DNA from: Dryomyza anilis
Lineage: Eukaryota > Arthropoda > Insecta > Diptera > Dryomyzidae
Assembly (NCBI GenBank): GCA_951804985.1
Contig: OX638133.1
Location: forward strand, 65,755,867-65,819,866
Direction of reading: 5' to 3'
Length of the DNA stretch: 64,000 bases
Positions 1 through 11,340 of this stretch are shown piece by piece (the stretch's first letter is position 1; every line of letters starts with the position of its first letter). The notes under the pieces are model-generated. The model saw only the letters and a program-made list of their open reading frames with translations. It was not told where the DNA came from and ran no database searches. The position numbers and the translations under genes were made by a program.

Positions 1-669
1 TGCTATTTTTCTTCTTACTTAAACTAAATTATATATACCTAATAAAAACAGCGGACTCTCAATTATTGGCAACTAAAGCTAACTCAAATGAATTGGAAAT
101 TGGCAGCATGATTTTGAATCGATATAAGCATGCTGAGGGTATCTATTTCCGTTTTTAATTAAAATAATATTTGTATTTAAAAAAATATTGTAAAAATAGT
201 AAAAATAGTTAGAAATAAAAAATAATTAGACAATATTAATAATAATATAAAATAAAAATAACTATAATTAACTTACAAAAACATTAGAATATGTGGCAAT
301 TTCTGTTTATTTACATTTTTATTAATTGTTTTATTATATTAAAACGTGCTTTTATGATAATTACAAAAATTAATAAGGATCATATTATACATAATCCAAA
401 TTATATACAGTAATTATATTAGAAATAGATTAGAACAGAATATATATCAGTGAATTTATATAAACGCGTAAGGACGAACACTAATCCGATTAAAAAGATT
501 ATTAAATAACTTTACGAATATTTAGAATATTAAAAAATTATAATAGTCTACAAAAAAAAATCCTATAAACAAAATCATGTATCCTTTCTAAATAATTCAT
601 ACTGTAGATATGAAAAGATGTGATAAGATATTCAAAATTCAATGTTATTATTTTGTTATTGAAATTAAA

Positions 670-1575
670 TATTACACTGTGCGACAGTACTTTGCACACT
701 GGAAAATATCGATATGTACGTGAAACTAGGAATCATTCAGACAATTTTCTCGAAAACAGTTTTTTTAGATCAATTCGGTTGCGGTTTTTATTTGCATTTG
801 AAATGCAAGTGCATATCATAAATTTCATAATTAAAAAAATATGAAATTATTATTAGTATTATTCGTGGAACATTTGAATAACAGTTGATGTATTTTCTAG
901 CTGAGATCTCTCTATTTATGAATTTGAAAAGGGTTTTTCAATATAAATTCATTTATAGATTTTATTACAATTTCAATTCATACTACACGCTAAGAAAAGT
1001 GTGCATGCAGGCAACATACTGATGTTCGCAGTCATAAATTTTCCAACTTAAATTCGCTGTTACTCGAAATCAAAATTTTTAAAATTATTTTGTTATTCAT
1101 TTCATAACTTACGGTTCTATATTATTATAAACATGTTTATTTTTAAAGTCTATAAATTCAAAAAAATTTGTAACAAACATAATATGTTGCCTGCAAAATT
1201 GATTTTTCCCCGTGTGTATGAGAGATTTTTAAAATAAATTAAAATTTATTAAATTAAAATTTGATAAGACTTCGGCATTTAAAATGCAAATAAAAGCCGT
1301 AGACGAATTGATATCGGAAAACCGTTTTCATATTCATACTTAGCGAGGTGTGAGCTATATCCAACTTTTTTCAAATGTTCGAACAAAAATTCATATATTT
1401 TTATAATATGAAAATATGATATGTACTTGCATTTCAAATGCAAATGAAAACCGTAAACGATTGATCTAAAAAAACTGTTTTCGCACAAATTCTCAGAATG
1501 ATGCCTAGTTTCACGCGCATGTCGAATTTTTTCAGTTTGTAAACTTTTTCGATTTTGTAGCACGGTGTTATACTA
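670..1575. repeat. Inverted pair of a ~330-bp repeat (foldback family A)
   Basis: About 690-1000 reads almost the same as the reverse complement of 1240-1570. Shared landmarks are a GTGAAACTAGG core, an ACAGTTTTTTTAGATCAAT block, TTTGCATTTGAAATGCAAGT, and a 3' part rich in TATGAAT and CGGTTTT. The same blocks recur at 47390-47500 and as a second inverted pair at 50990-51400, so this is a dispersed palindromic repeat and not a gene. Short ORFs here (620-844, 1279-1563) are only the two arms read in opposite directions. Confidence 0.6.
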
Positions 1576-1675
1576 CAAAAATTTATATTGTATTAAACAT
1601 GAATACTTTTATTTCTTTTAAATTTTCAAAATTGTAATGTATGTTCGGTAGGTTATATTAAAAATCGACATCCCA

Positions 1676-1885
1676 ACACTCAGAATAATCATATAAAAAT
1701 TGGTCAATAGGACAGTTATTGATTCAATAGTATACAACAAATAAATTTTTCATATAAATACAAAAACAATTTAATAATTCTTTGTAGTATTTAATGGTAT
1801 TTACCCATTAAAATAATAATTTATCATATTGACTAATTTTAATAGCAAAAAACTATTGATTTTATAGTATTATTTTCTGAGTATA
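1676..1885. mobile_element. MITE, family B (CACTCAGAA / TTCTGAGTA termini)
   Basis: A 210-bp non-coding element begins AACACTCAGAA and ends TTTTCTGAGTATA, so its ends are inverted repeats. The inside carries ATTGGTCAATAGGACAGTTA, a TAGTATACAA block and TTAATGGTATTTACC. The same internal blocks are found at 8326-8541, 8741-9020 and 25145-25330. It encodes nothing and looks like a short non-autonomous DNA transposon. Confidence 0.6.
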
Positions 1886-2625
1886 CTGTTTTCGACGTAT
1901 CCATACAACCATATATAACGAATATGTCATATTGTAAGTATCACTGAGAAATATTTTGTATGTGATATTTTAATTGCCAAATGGAATAATTCCTACAATT
2001 TTATTAAACTTTCTGCAGGAAAAAATTAATTAAACAAAGAGTATTATTAAATAAAAATATAGATTTTATTGGACCGCTGAAGTGTTGATATAATTTTTGT
2101 TTTACAACCAAAAGGGAAAAGTGTGCTCACATTTAGTTGTTGTATTGTAGTAAAAATCTCTGGAAATATGAACTAACAACATTTACTCGAGATATGTTTA
2201 AATTGATTTATCGTAGTCCTCATATATATATGTAATCATGTAATCCTCATATATATAAATCCATTTTGTGTCAAATGATCCTTCCAATTTGCTTCCTAGT
2301 TGCTGTTGCATATTTTTAAAATTTTGAAATAAAATTTTTCGGAATCATTTGTAAAGTTTAATAATGATATGTAGAAAATTACATAAAATTGACTTATTCT
2401 TTTATTTGATATTGCCACAGATTTTATTCATATGCTACAGATTTCGATTACGACGATTCTTTTAATTGCTTAATATTTCACCGCTGAGGCGACGAATTGT
2501 AATATCAATCAACCTAACCATCAAACGAATAAAAGTTGGCTATAAAAGATAGTATTGGCTTTTTGAAAGATAAGTTTATGACAAAACAGCAAAAAAAACA
2601 GAAACTTTTGTTAAATTCGACACCG

Positions 2626-2855
2626 CATAATCATAGATAATTCAACTTTGAAATAAAAAACGACTTTTTTTGACAAATTTCCCATAGAATAAAATGTCAA
2701 AAAGATGATTTTTAATTTTAAAGTCAACTTTAAATTGCATAATCATAGATAATTCAACTTTGAAATTAAAATCGACTTTTCTGACAAATTTCCTTTAGAA
2801 TAAAATGTCAAAAAGCTGATTTTTAGTTTTAAAGTCAACTTTAAATTGTGTATGA
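2626..2855. mobile_element. Two MITE copies (family C) in tandem
   Basis: Two successive ~113-bp units each run from GCATAATCATAGATAATTCA to AAAGTCAACTTTAAATTG, with TAGAATAAAATGTCAAAAAG in the middle. Each unit is itself an imperfect palindrome. A single, better-kept copy sits at 13280-13415, where the ends are GGCGCATAATCATAG and its inverse. The two units here abut and share the junction bases, which suggests a tandem duplication or a repeated insertion at one site. Confidence 0.6.
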
Positions 2856-3393
2856 AATTGCGGCAATATCTTTTATTGATAAAGCTGAATATATTTACGT
2901 CATTAATGCTGCATAGACCAACATTTACTTTAACTAAATGACATTTCTTTCTATGCATATTTTTTTGTCCTATTCATCAATTTTTATGATTTTATTAGAA
3001 TGATTTGTATGTATATAGCATACAAATCATTCATTGAAATTTCGCGCGGATCCTTAGAGTGGCTTGCATCACTGATTGAGATCCACTGCATTCAAGCATC
3101 AAAAAATAAACACGTGTAATATGATTTGGGGGTTCAGCTCACCGACTTATTTTTAATTGCATTTTAAAGTTCCTTAATATTTCGTACATTGCTATATATA
3201 TCTTTGTAATTTTACTTAAAAAATTAATTAATTATTTAATTTTTAAAATATATATATATATATTAAATTAGTTACTTTAACATAATTTATTGTTTTTACT
3301 TCTATTTGACTTTTGAGGATTGGACGTTGGTGGATGTTGTGCTTGATAATATATATTATATATAATATATATTATATATGTTTTTTTAGTAAT

Positions 3394-3399
3394 TTTATT
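3394..3399 (-). terminator. Polyadenylation signal AATAAA of the C-type lectin gene
   Basis: On the minus strand AATAAA lies 28 bases after the lectin stop codon, in the context CCTAATAAAATTAC. It implies a very short 3' untranslated region of roughly 50 bases. The downstream DNA turns into an AT palindrome (about 3345-3380). Confidence 0.55.
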
Positions 3400-3426
3400 A
3401 GGTCAACAGCGTTTTCTTCTCAGGCC

Positions 3427-3583
3427 TTACCCCTGCGCAGATGAAACAGGAATGCTGCCGTAATTGTAATAGTAACATCTAGTCTGTTCGCATATGAAAT
3501 CTTTTACTGCAGAACAGTCTTCAGGCATCCACTTTAATGTCGGTTGCCTCAAAATAACACATCCCTTTTCGGCGCCGCTATTG
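3427..3583 (-). CDS. Secreted C-type lectin, exon 3 (C-terminal half of the lectin domain)
   Basis: This last coding exon supplies residues 143-194 of the 194-residue lectin whose first exons are at 27286-27337 and 14663-15038. The acceptor reads TTCTATTTCCAG, and the first base completes a serine codon begun by exon 2 (phase 2). The exon carries four of the five cysteines of the mature protein: C151, C166, C174 and C179. GC(151)VILRQ, W161-MPEDC(166) and DFIC(174)EQ match the end of a C-type lectin fold, where C52-C174 and C151-C166 would be the two standard disulfides. The usual WND calcium motif is replaced by W161-Met-Pro. A 20-residue tail (TRCYYYNYGSIPVSSAQG region) follows the fold and adds the fifth cysteine. 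The stop is TAA at 3427-3429. I am confident of the family. From memory it resembles a conserved single-domain lectin of Drosophila (possibly CG9134), which I could not check. Confidence 0.9.
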
Positions 3584-3904
3584 CTGGAAATAGAATAAAT
3601 AAATATAATTAAGTAGGTCTGAAATACATATATCTTTTCATATATTTTCCAATATAGGAACCCAAAAATAATAAAACTTAGAGGTAGCAATTTAAAATTT
3701 AGATAGGATGCTGAAATAGGAGCGGAAAAACTGTCCGTATAATTTGAAATATGTACTAAAGATATCGTCTGTGATATAGTTTGGCGTAATTTATTAGCAT
3801 ACCTAATTTTAACATTATAGCATAACAGGATGCGACAAAATCCATATAACCTAAACTTGGAATTGCTGTAATTCCTGAACTATAAATGTAGTAGTTATAA
3901 AAAT

Positions 3905-4674
3905 CCAGTCTGTCTGTCCGTCTGTCTTGCTGTTTGAGCGGATACAAGATAACTTGAAAAATAATGGTCAGAATGTAATGATATTTGGTTTCAATACATT
4001 TTAGCAAAAAAGTGGTTCGGAGTTTGGATTTGAGCAAAATCGGTCAACGGACACGCCCACCTCCCATACAACTCATTTATATATTACTATTTAGCCGCGG
4101 TAGCTCAGTGGTTAGTGCGTTGGACTGCGAGCTGAAAGGTCCCCGGTTCAAGCCTGGACTGGGGCTAACAACATCTTTTTATAGAAACATTTTTCTATAC
4201 CGCGCTACCTCTCGGCAGTAAATGGCAAACCTACGAGAGTAAAACATTGCCTATGAAAAGCTCTGAAATAAACTGTAGGTCCCACCACTTTGAGTACAAA
4301 TATAACACGTACAGCTTAAAGTGGTGAGAGAGCTCGGCCTAAGTTCTTATAGGACTGTAGTGCCAAACTATTATATTATTATTATTATTTAGGAACGAAT
4401 AACTCGAAAAGTATTACATATATATTTATAAAATTTAAAACATAGAATTCACTTAAAAATATATTTTTCAAAAATGGGCGTGATCTGCCCACATTTGAAT
4501 TTTTTTCATTTTTTACCGATTTTTTGTAGTGGAAATTTTAGTCGTAAATTATTAAAAATTATCCCACCAAATTATACCACTAATGTATTCACCAAGAGTG
4601 TAGGGTATTCCATAGTCGGGCTCGACCGACTATAAAAGTCCGCCCCATGTGATCTAACTTTCCCAACTCGTTTT
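3905..4674 (+). mobile_element. DINE-1/mini-me-like element, split by a SINE
   Basis: This copy runs from a GTCTGTCYGTCY proto-microsatellite, through GGTCAACGGACACGCCCACC and CATACAACTCATTTATATATTA, to the terminal hairpin ATAGTCGGGCTCGACCGACTAT and a last block CATGTGATCTAACTTTCCCA. The same order of blocks occurs at 15090-15897 (plus) and, inverted, at 17769-18764, 22641-23255 and 36205-36950. A (GTCY)n block, short terminal hairpins and no coding capacity fit non-autonomous Helitron-type (DINE-1/HINE) elements of flies; class assignment is inference. A SINE is inserted at 4094. The upstream part with the TACACC hairpin is missing. Confidence 0.6.
4094..4388 (+). mobile_element. tRNA-derived SINE, full-length copy
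   Basis: The head GCCGCGGTAGCTCAGTGGTT is a tRNA-like A box and GGTTCAAGCC is a B box for RNA polymerase III. A tRNA-unrelated body follows (AACAACATC, CGCGCTACCTCTCGGCAGTA, GAGTACAAATATAACACGTA) and then an ATT-repeat tail. It is a retroposon and not a tRNA gene, because the segment does not close as an acceptor stem and is part of a ~300-bp repeat with at least six relatives in the window. It sits inside a DINE-like element whose empty counterpart is visible around 22955-22975. Flanks ACTATTTA and ATTATTTA look like a worn target duplication. Confidence 0.85.
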
Positions 4675-4980
4675 AATATAAGAAACACATCCTTAAATAC
4701 ATTACTACAAAAAAAAAATAATAATCTGAAAACTATTTATAATTTTGGCCATAAAACATGATTTTTTTCCCAATGTGGGTAGTAAATATAAATTCCAAAT
4801 TGCTAAGGAATTGCATGATTTTTGCTTAGACTGTATTAAATTCTAGGGATGTTAGTATATCGGATGCGGATCTTCAAAAAAAAAGATACGAAAAAATAAA
4901 AACTCATATAAAATGAATTTATCCATTAAACTAGTTTTATTACCTTATAATTCATTACATACATACAATTTTAATAATAA

Positions 4981-5082
4981 ACGAGTTGGGAAAGTTAGAT
5001 CACATGGGTAAGATCGCCTAAGGGGCGTTACAATATATGCACAAAGTTAATATACCCTGTACCTTATAGGTGTAGAGTATAA
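4981..5082 (-). mobile_element. Internally deleted DINE-like copy
   Basis: The two ends of the family are joined directly: ACGAGTTGGGAAAGTTAGAT from one terminus is followed within 40 bases by GGGGCGTTACAATATATGCA and the TACACC hairpin region of the other. All the middle, including the GTCY block, is gone. Confidence 0.55.
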
Positions 5083-5164
5083 AAAAAGTAGAAAGCACAT
5101 ATTAAAAAATGTACTTTCGACAAAAGTTGATATTTTGTTCCTTTTAATTTAGTTTTTTTTAATT

Positions 5165-7548
5165 CTCCTAACATAACATTTTACTCTACGAAAATTACAA
5201 AATTTCAAAAATTATCAATAGATTGGATTTTTGTTTGTTCGAGAAAACTTCAAGGCATAAATCACATGTCAGACTGGTAACCAATTTTTTCGATTTTTCG
5301 ATACAAACAATACTTAAACTATTGAAAAAGTTTTTTTTTAAATTCCGTATATAAATTTGATATTTGAATAAATTTGAAAAGGTTTCCTTTTTATGAACAA
5401 TTAATTTAAATTACAAAGACAGTGACCATTGATTAGATGTTCAGATTTAGGACTTATGACGAAGTTGGTTTTATTTCCTTAAAGCAAGGTTTGCTGCATT
5501 ATACGGTCAAGAGTTTTTTTTCTACAAAATTCATTCATTCATTGATTCATTTTTTGAAACTTTGAACCAATGTATCTTTGGAGAAGGTGAGTGTTGAACT
5601 CTGATAGTTTTCGTGTGGAATGTCTCTAAAACACAAAAAAAAATTACGTGCTAAAAAAAAATTAAAATGATTCCAATTCCAGTCTGTGCAAAGCAAGTTT
5701 CTTGGTTAAAAACGGTTTTTTTTTATAAAAGTCCAAAGTCTGATTGCGACTTTATTTGATACTGGAGCTAATTCCGAAAATGGTTTTGTTAAATAGGGTC
5801 CAGTTTTTTAGATTTTTAAGTTTTAATTATTTTGCTCACCTTTTATTTTTAATAGTTGAATCAAAAACAATAATGTAATTTTCTTTTCGGTGTTAGACGT
5901 ACAAAACTATGCGCCACCATATTTTTTTTATATATGCCGGCGAAATATACCCAGAAGTAAATTTTGTGAACTCCTCCATTAAAAAGTTGTGCTATAACAG
6001 GTTCTTCGCAAGTAACATACACATTTCTACATCACTTAATATTATGTTTTTCCAAATTTCCAATATTCCTTCTCGGCAATGCAGAAAATAATAACTTAAC
6101 GTTTTTTTGTTTTTGTTTGAAAATTTGAATTGTCATTTCCAATTTTTATTCACATTTTATTAAATTAACGCAAGAATTTAATATCTTCATATGTGTGTAT
6201 TCGAGATATTCGTGGTAAGTAATTGAAATATTCTTTAAATTGTACAACAAAGTATTTAGAATTGATCTAATTTCAGACTTGAATCAATAAAACTTTAATA
6301 CATGAAATAAAGATATATTTGACCATCAATATTTCGACGTAAGTGCACTATTATCTAAAATAAAAAATAACTTCTTTAAATAATGTCATCTTTTTAGATT
6401 CAATAATATGTTCTCAGAGGTATCTCAGAGGTCAGTACGCTGGACTACGAGCCGAAAGTTCTCATGTTCAAATCTGAGCTTGGGTTAACCACATCTTTTC
6501 ATAGATACCATTGTTTAATAACGGCAGGCAAAGTGCAAACCACCGAGAATAAACACTGCCCATGAAAACGCACTCACCCCGCCCGTTCGGATTCGGTATT
6601 AAACTGTAGTTCACACCATTTTGACTGCAGATAGAACACGGACAGCTCAAATGATGAGAGCCTCGAGCTAAGTTATTTAGGACTGAGTGCTAAACTATTA
6701 TGTTATATTCGTTGCAAATTTTTTTTTCTCAAATTTTTGCACTTCAAAAATCAATTGCAATTATTAATAAAAATAAAGATTTGCGGTAAAAAGTGACCAT
6801 TAAATATTCAGAAATTAGTAAGCGAACAATGCGTACCTTCAAATTGAGGTTTTTTAGAATCTATGCATGTGAACATATTCTATAAGCTGTCGGAAAAAAT
6901 CACAACTAGAAGATCTCTAAAAAAAAGTTGTTTGTAAAGATCTTCTATGCTCACTTCTCCGAGAAACGAAATCGGAACGCCTTGCAATAAAAACCGTTTC
7001 ATACAAAAAATAATTAAGGAAAGTATGGAGTCGGTAAGGGGCTCTGGCTGTATAGAATAAATTCTAGAATTGCTTTTTATTCATTCTATTTACTTCTGGG
7101 TATCCAACGGAAATTCAAAACTTTACAATAAATTTTAAATTTTATGAATAAAAAACAATATTACTTGATGAAAAAAATGTAAAAATTATTGTTATGCCAT
7201 TTTGCAAAGTCATGTACAATATTTAAAATGACAATTAAGAAAATAAATTAAGATTCTATATTAAAAACTTATCAATATCTCATTATTCAATTTTGGGAAA
7301 ATAATGTACCTACAAAAATATTGAATTTTTGTATTAAATTATAAAGTTTTTAACCAAGATTAGTAGTTTAATTTCTTATATGGCATGTTAAATTGGATAC
7401 ATGTCGCTTCACAAAAATGCACAACAATACATAATAATCATTTTAACGCCTGAAAATAAAAAAATTAAAATTTTTCAATTCTTAAATTTAAAAAAAAAAA
7501 ATATTTAAAGTCTTCGCGGGTTAGCGGGCCGCGTGTTTGACATGCCTG
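5165..7548 (+). mobile_element. Old hAT-like element, 5' truncated, with nested SINE
   Basis: The segment aligns by eye with 19440-20690 over several blocks: ACATTTTACTCTACGAAAAT, GGCATAAATCACATG, a GTTAGACGTACAA block, AAATTCAAAACTTTACAAT and the last GGGCCGCGTGTTTGACATGC. The right end CATGCCTG is the inverted complement of the CAGGCATG left end preserved at 18916 and 37043; the left end is absent here. CAGG termini suggest the hAT superfamily. No transposase frame survives. A SINE copy occupies 6410-6705, and 6720-7080 is unmatched AT-rich filler. Confidence 0.5.
6410..6705 (+). mobile_element. tRNA-derived SINE, degraded copy
   Basis: It has the same body order as the copy at 4094, but with a damaged head (GAGGTATCTCAGAGGTCAGT in place of GCCGCGGTAGCTCAGTGGTT) and a weak B box, GTTCAAATC. 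The CGTTCGGATTCGG block and the ACTGCAGATAGAACACGGAC block are still readable. Confidence 0.65.
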
Positions 7549-7625
7549 CTTTACATCATCCGATATTGTGTCCTTTTTGTTCTAAAAAAAAAACTATAAA
7601 ATAACACCACATAACAAATGGAGGA

Positions 7626-7669
7626 CATTTTTATTTATTCACTATCTGGGTAGTGAATAAATAAAAATG
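7626..7669. repeat. Perfect 19-bp-arm hairpin
   Basis: CATTTTTATTTATTCACTA is followed by a 6-base loop TCTGGG and its exact reverse complement. No matching mobile element was found in the window. The perfect arms mean it is either young or maintained. Confidence 0.7.
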
Positions 7670-8325
7670 GATTTAATAATAATTTTTTTTTATACTGCCT
7701 GAAGATAATACGTGAAATAAGGAAATGGTCGTTTTTTTTATACATTTTGGTTTTTCCTATGAAATAGCAGTACGATTTTTTTGTCTGATTTATTGTGTAT
7801 TTCATCGAGAATACTTCAGCTTATGTTTTGAAGAAAACCTAATAAAATACGGCAGAATCTAACCAAAAATAAAAATTATAAATTTTATGGTGTAATTATC
7901 GTTGGTATAACTTATGTGGTCTTCGTAATTAAATAAACGTATTTGTTTTATGTAAAATTATATAGAATTTACAAATAACTCTTTACGTAGAATATAATTT
8001 TTTTTATTCCATATTTTATTTTATTTAGTTTTATAAGTATTCATTTGACTATATTGTGGAATATTGAGGAAAATCATTTAAAGTAATGGATTTATGCAAA
8101 GCTCAATTTTTCTGGTTTAAGATTCTGTTGGAATTTTTATGAATAATAATTTGGGACAACAAAATTATACCGTAAATTATCTTAAAGGAAAAAAAGAGGA
8201 ATCATAGAATTATGGATATAATTTTATACATAATACTTTTATGTTTTTATTTTACGTAATAAAAACTTTAGACAATATTTAAGAACTGAGTATGAGGTCT
8301 TGATTAGAGTTCAATTGGAATAACA

Positions 8326-8541
8326 TACACCCAGAAAAAAATTCGCTCAAATACCATTAAAATTGGTCAATGGGACAATTATTGATTTAATACTATACAA
8401 AAAATAAATCTTTTCATATAAACTCAATGGCAATGTCATGGTATTTTCTAGTATTTAATGGTATTTTCCTATTAAAATAATAATTTATCCTTTTGACTAT
8501 AGTAAAAAAGTATTATTTATATAGTATTTTTTCTGGGTGTA
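8326..8541. mobile_element. MITE, family B, best-preserved copy
   Basis: The termini TACACCCAGAAAAAA and TTTTTTCTGGGTGTA are near-perfect inverted repeats 216 bp apart. The inside matches the copy at 1676-1885 (AATTGGTCAATGGGACAATT, ATACTATACAAAAAATAAAT). It is non-coding. A terminal TA may be the target-site duplication of a Tc1/mariner-type MITE. Confidence 0.7.
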
Positions 8542-8740
8542 GAAAGATCGCGGATAATTTTTTCTGTATTTCAGCACAGTATAAAATCATTGGACTTACT
8601 CGGATTTAAACATATTTCATTTATTATTGTCATATAAAAGTTATTTTCAATGCTTTCATTTTATTTAAATTGTATTTCTTAGTCAATTTAAAAAAAAAAA
8701 ACTAAATTTTTTTATAATGTTTCCGTTATTTTTACATTAC

Positions 8741-9020
8741 TACACTCAGAAAAAAATGGTATGTTTTTTCTGAGTGTAGTAATTAATAGTTTTTACTATT
8801 AAAATTAGTCAATATGATATTTGTCCGATAAACTATTAACTCAATCGGTCAATCCTAAAGCTCAATTATTAACTCAATCGGTCAATCCTAAATACTACAA
8901 AAACCTATAAAATTTTTTTGAGTTTGTATGAAAATATTTATTATTTGTATACTATTAAATTAATAACTGTCCTATTGAAAAATTGTAATGGGATTTTATG
9001 AGTTTTTTTTTCTGAGTGTA
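8741..9020. mobile_element. MITE, family B, with a duplicated left end
   Basis: TACACTCAGAAAAAAATGG is at the left and TTTTTTTTCTGAGTGTATA at the right. A second inverted terminus (TTTTTTCTGAGTGTAG) occurs only 39 bp into the element, so the left end forms a complete mini-palindrome before the usual interior starts. The interior also contains a short direct duplication of AACTCAATCGGTCAATCCTA. Confidence 0.6.
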
Positions 9021-10920
9021 TATTTATGAAAATTCGGTATCACTTTAAAACACAAAATAAAAGGCACTTCTCGACCCCTGATGTAGTAAATATGAAAGGT
9101 CAAAGGTATAAAAATATAAAATAAAATGTCCACTTTTAGAAGCAAATGGAAATGCATACGCTAGCCACAAACTTCCCCACCACAATGACCACTTTCCAAC
9201 CCAAAAATGACTTCTGAAAAGTCAATTTATAATTTTTACAAATAATATAGTAATAGTATATAGTATTCAAAATCCCTTCTCCATGAATGGGCGGATGCAG
9301 TCATACAATATACCTTCGTTACGACTTACAAAAAACCAAATTTTCATTCGGACTTCAAGTATAGGATATAGGAGGTTACGGTCAATTTGCAGAAGTTAGA
9401 TCAATTATAGGCTGACGGCTTTAATATTTTCTGATTTGAAGTAGGGATGGGTGTACTCGGTTCGCAGGAAATAGATCCATTGTGATATATCGCCTTGCCA
9501 CGCCTTATTTTTGTTGTGGTTTTTCTTTTTTTACTTCTGTATGGCAATGGGAGTACCGAAGCTTATTTTTTTTGCATTTTTCTCGGCGTCTACTTATGGG
9601 AAAGTGGTATATGCACACACTAGGGGTTCCAATCCCGAAGCAGTTTGACAATCCCTGGACTTTCGGGAAAACACGGATCCCAGGATCAGTCCAGAATTAT
9701 TGAAATTAGTATTACAGGTAACAAAAAAGGTAAATTTATATTCCACGACGGATCGAATTTTTCCATTGCTGCTAGAGTATTCCGCAAAATTTGATCCTAA
9801 AAAATGTCCTGTGCTCGCGCATTGCAGATGAAGTTAAAAAAAATCATTACATCCATATTTAAATCTATATTTTATGTAGTCCAAAATACAATTATTTTAG
9901 TTTTGACTATAAGTAACGACTAAGCTATTGTGAGAACCGTATAAATTTGTTGGGCAAAGAGTTGGTTGGCGCCAAATATCCAAATATGTAGGATATTTTT
10001 AAAATTAGCCATATTTCGATACACGTTTATTTATATTGTATTTCTTTTTCTATTTGTTTAATAAATAAAATACAATAAAATTTATTTATATTTTAATATA
10101 AAAATATAAGTAATATAATTTTTAATCGAATTAACGATAAGTTTAATAATTCAACAAACATTTGCTTTGAGTTGATAATTATTTTTATTAGAAATTTTAA
10201 AATTTTTTTATGAAGAAAAGATGTTACGAACAAATTTTTTATATATTGTTACAAAAGAAGTAAGTTGTCCCATTGTGCAAGCTATGAATAATAGACATAT
10301 GCACAAATGCATTTGAAACCCACTTCAAGACAATCATTTTATTATGGGACATGTTCTGTCGCCGACTTAAGAATTTTTTTTGTGTTATTTTTTTTTCATA
10401 TTTTATTTTTTTTGTTATAACCGCCAGGAAATACCTCTAATTGTGAAATTAATGTATTGTGGGCGTACCCGTTAAAGGAATGAAACCATAATAACATATT
10501 CTATATTTATATATGTTTTCACTAAAAATCCAAACTCCAAAAAAATATATGCTTTTGTTTTTCTAGCGTCTCTGCTAGTTTAACTTATTAACATTCTGAA
10601 CGTTTTTAATTAACTCAATATTTATTTTTATTTAATATTATTATAATTTCAGATTAGATCTCACGGAATTTTAAATAAATATGAATAAAAATTAAAAAAA
10701 ATATATTTTGGCAAACAAACGAACTTTCGTTCAGAATAAGTAATATATTTTTCAGTATAAATTATTTATTTTTTAACAGAAAACATTTAACTTTTGCGAG
10801 CAAAGTTGGAGCACGTTCCAAAAGAAATTCTCTAGTCGTTTTTTTCTATGCATATACCGTAAAAATGAGCATACAAAAATGCAATCTTTTTTTGGGTCAA
10901 TAAAATGCGCTAAAATTAGG

Positions 10921-11340
10921 TTGTATATGAGCCATTCCACACCAAATCGACCAAAAAAAAAAGTCAAATTTGAGATTTTACCTTTTGGATTTCAATAAAA
11001 TTTGGGCAACTGATAAAGGGTATCCAGATATGTACTGACCAATTTTTTTTTATTTTTTTCGCCCACTACTTCCAGAGATACAGTGGCTCAAAATTACAAA
11101 AAATGGGCCAGAAATCACTTTTGAATGGTTGTTTATATTTAAATATTTCTTAGACTAGAAATGCTACAAACTCCATTGATAGCTCGTTTTAAAGCTAATA
11201 GAACAGGCTTTCAGAAAAATTAAAATTAAGTTGTAACTTCTAAACGTAAACATGTGGCCCGTGGTCATTATCCTTGCACTTCAAAATTGATGTCCTTAAA
11301 AAGGACCCTTTTAGATGCAGTTAGATGCAGCAAAGTTTAT
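10921..11340 (+). repeat. Half copy of foldback family D
   Basis: It starts GAGCCATTCCACACCAAATC and continues with blocks found again at 59132-59500: ATTTGAGATTTTACCTTTT, ACTTCCAGAGATACAGTGGC, GGCCCGTGGTCATTATCCTT and CTTAAAAAGGACCCTTTT. Only one arm is present here, while at 59.1-59.9 kb both arms are. A further scrap (TTTCAATGATATTTGGGCAA) lies at 14070-14130. Confidence 0.6.

Noticed and set aside
4094..4165. tRNA gene (A and B boxes, cloverleaf-like start); same at 12976, 39928 and 51760-51829
   Set aside because: Each is the head of a ~300-bp repeated SINE with a common body, ATT tail and, at 51521-51830, a target duplication. The 3' acceptor half does not pair with the start.
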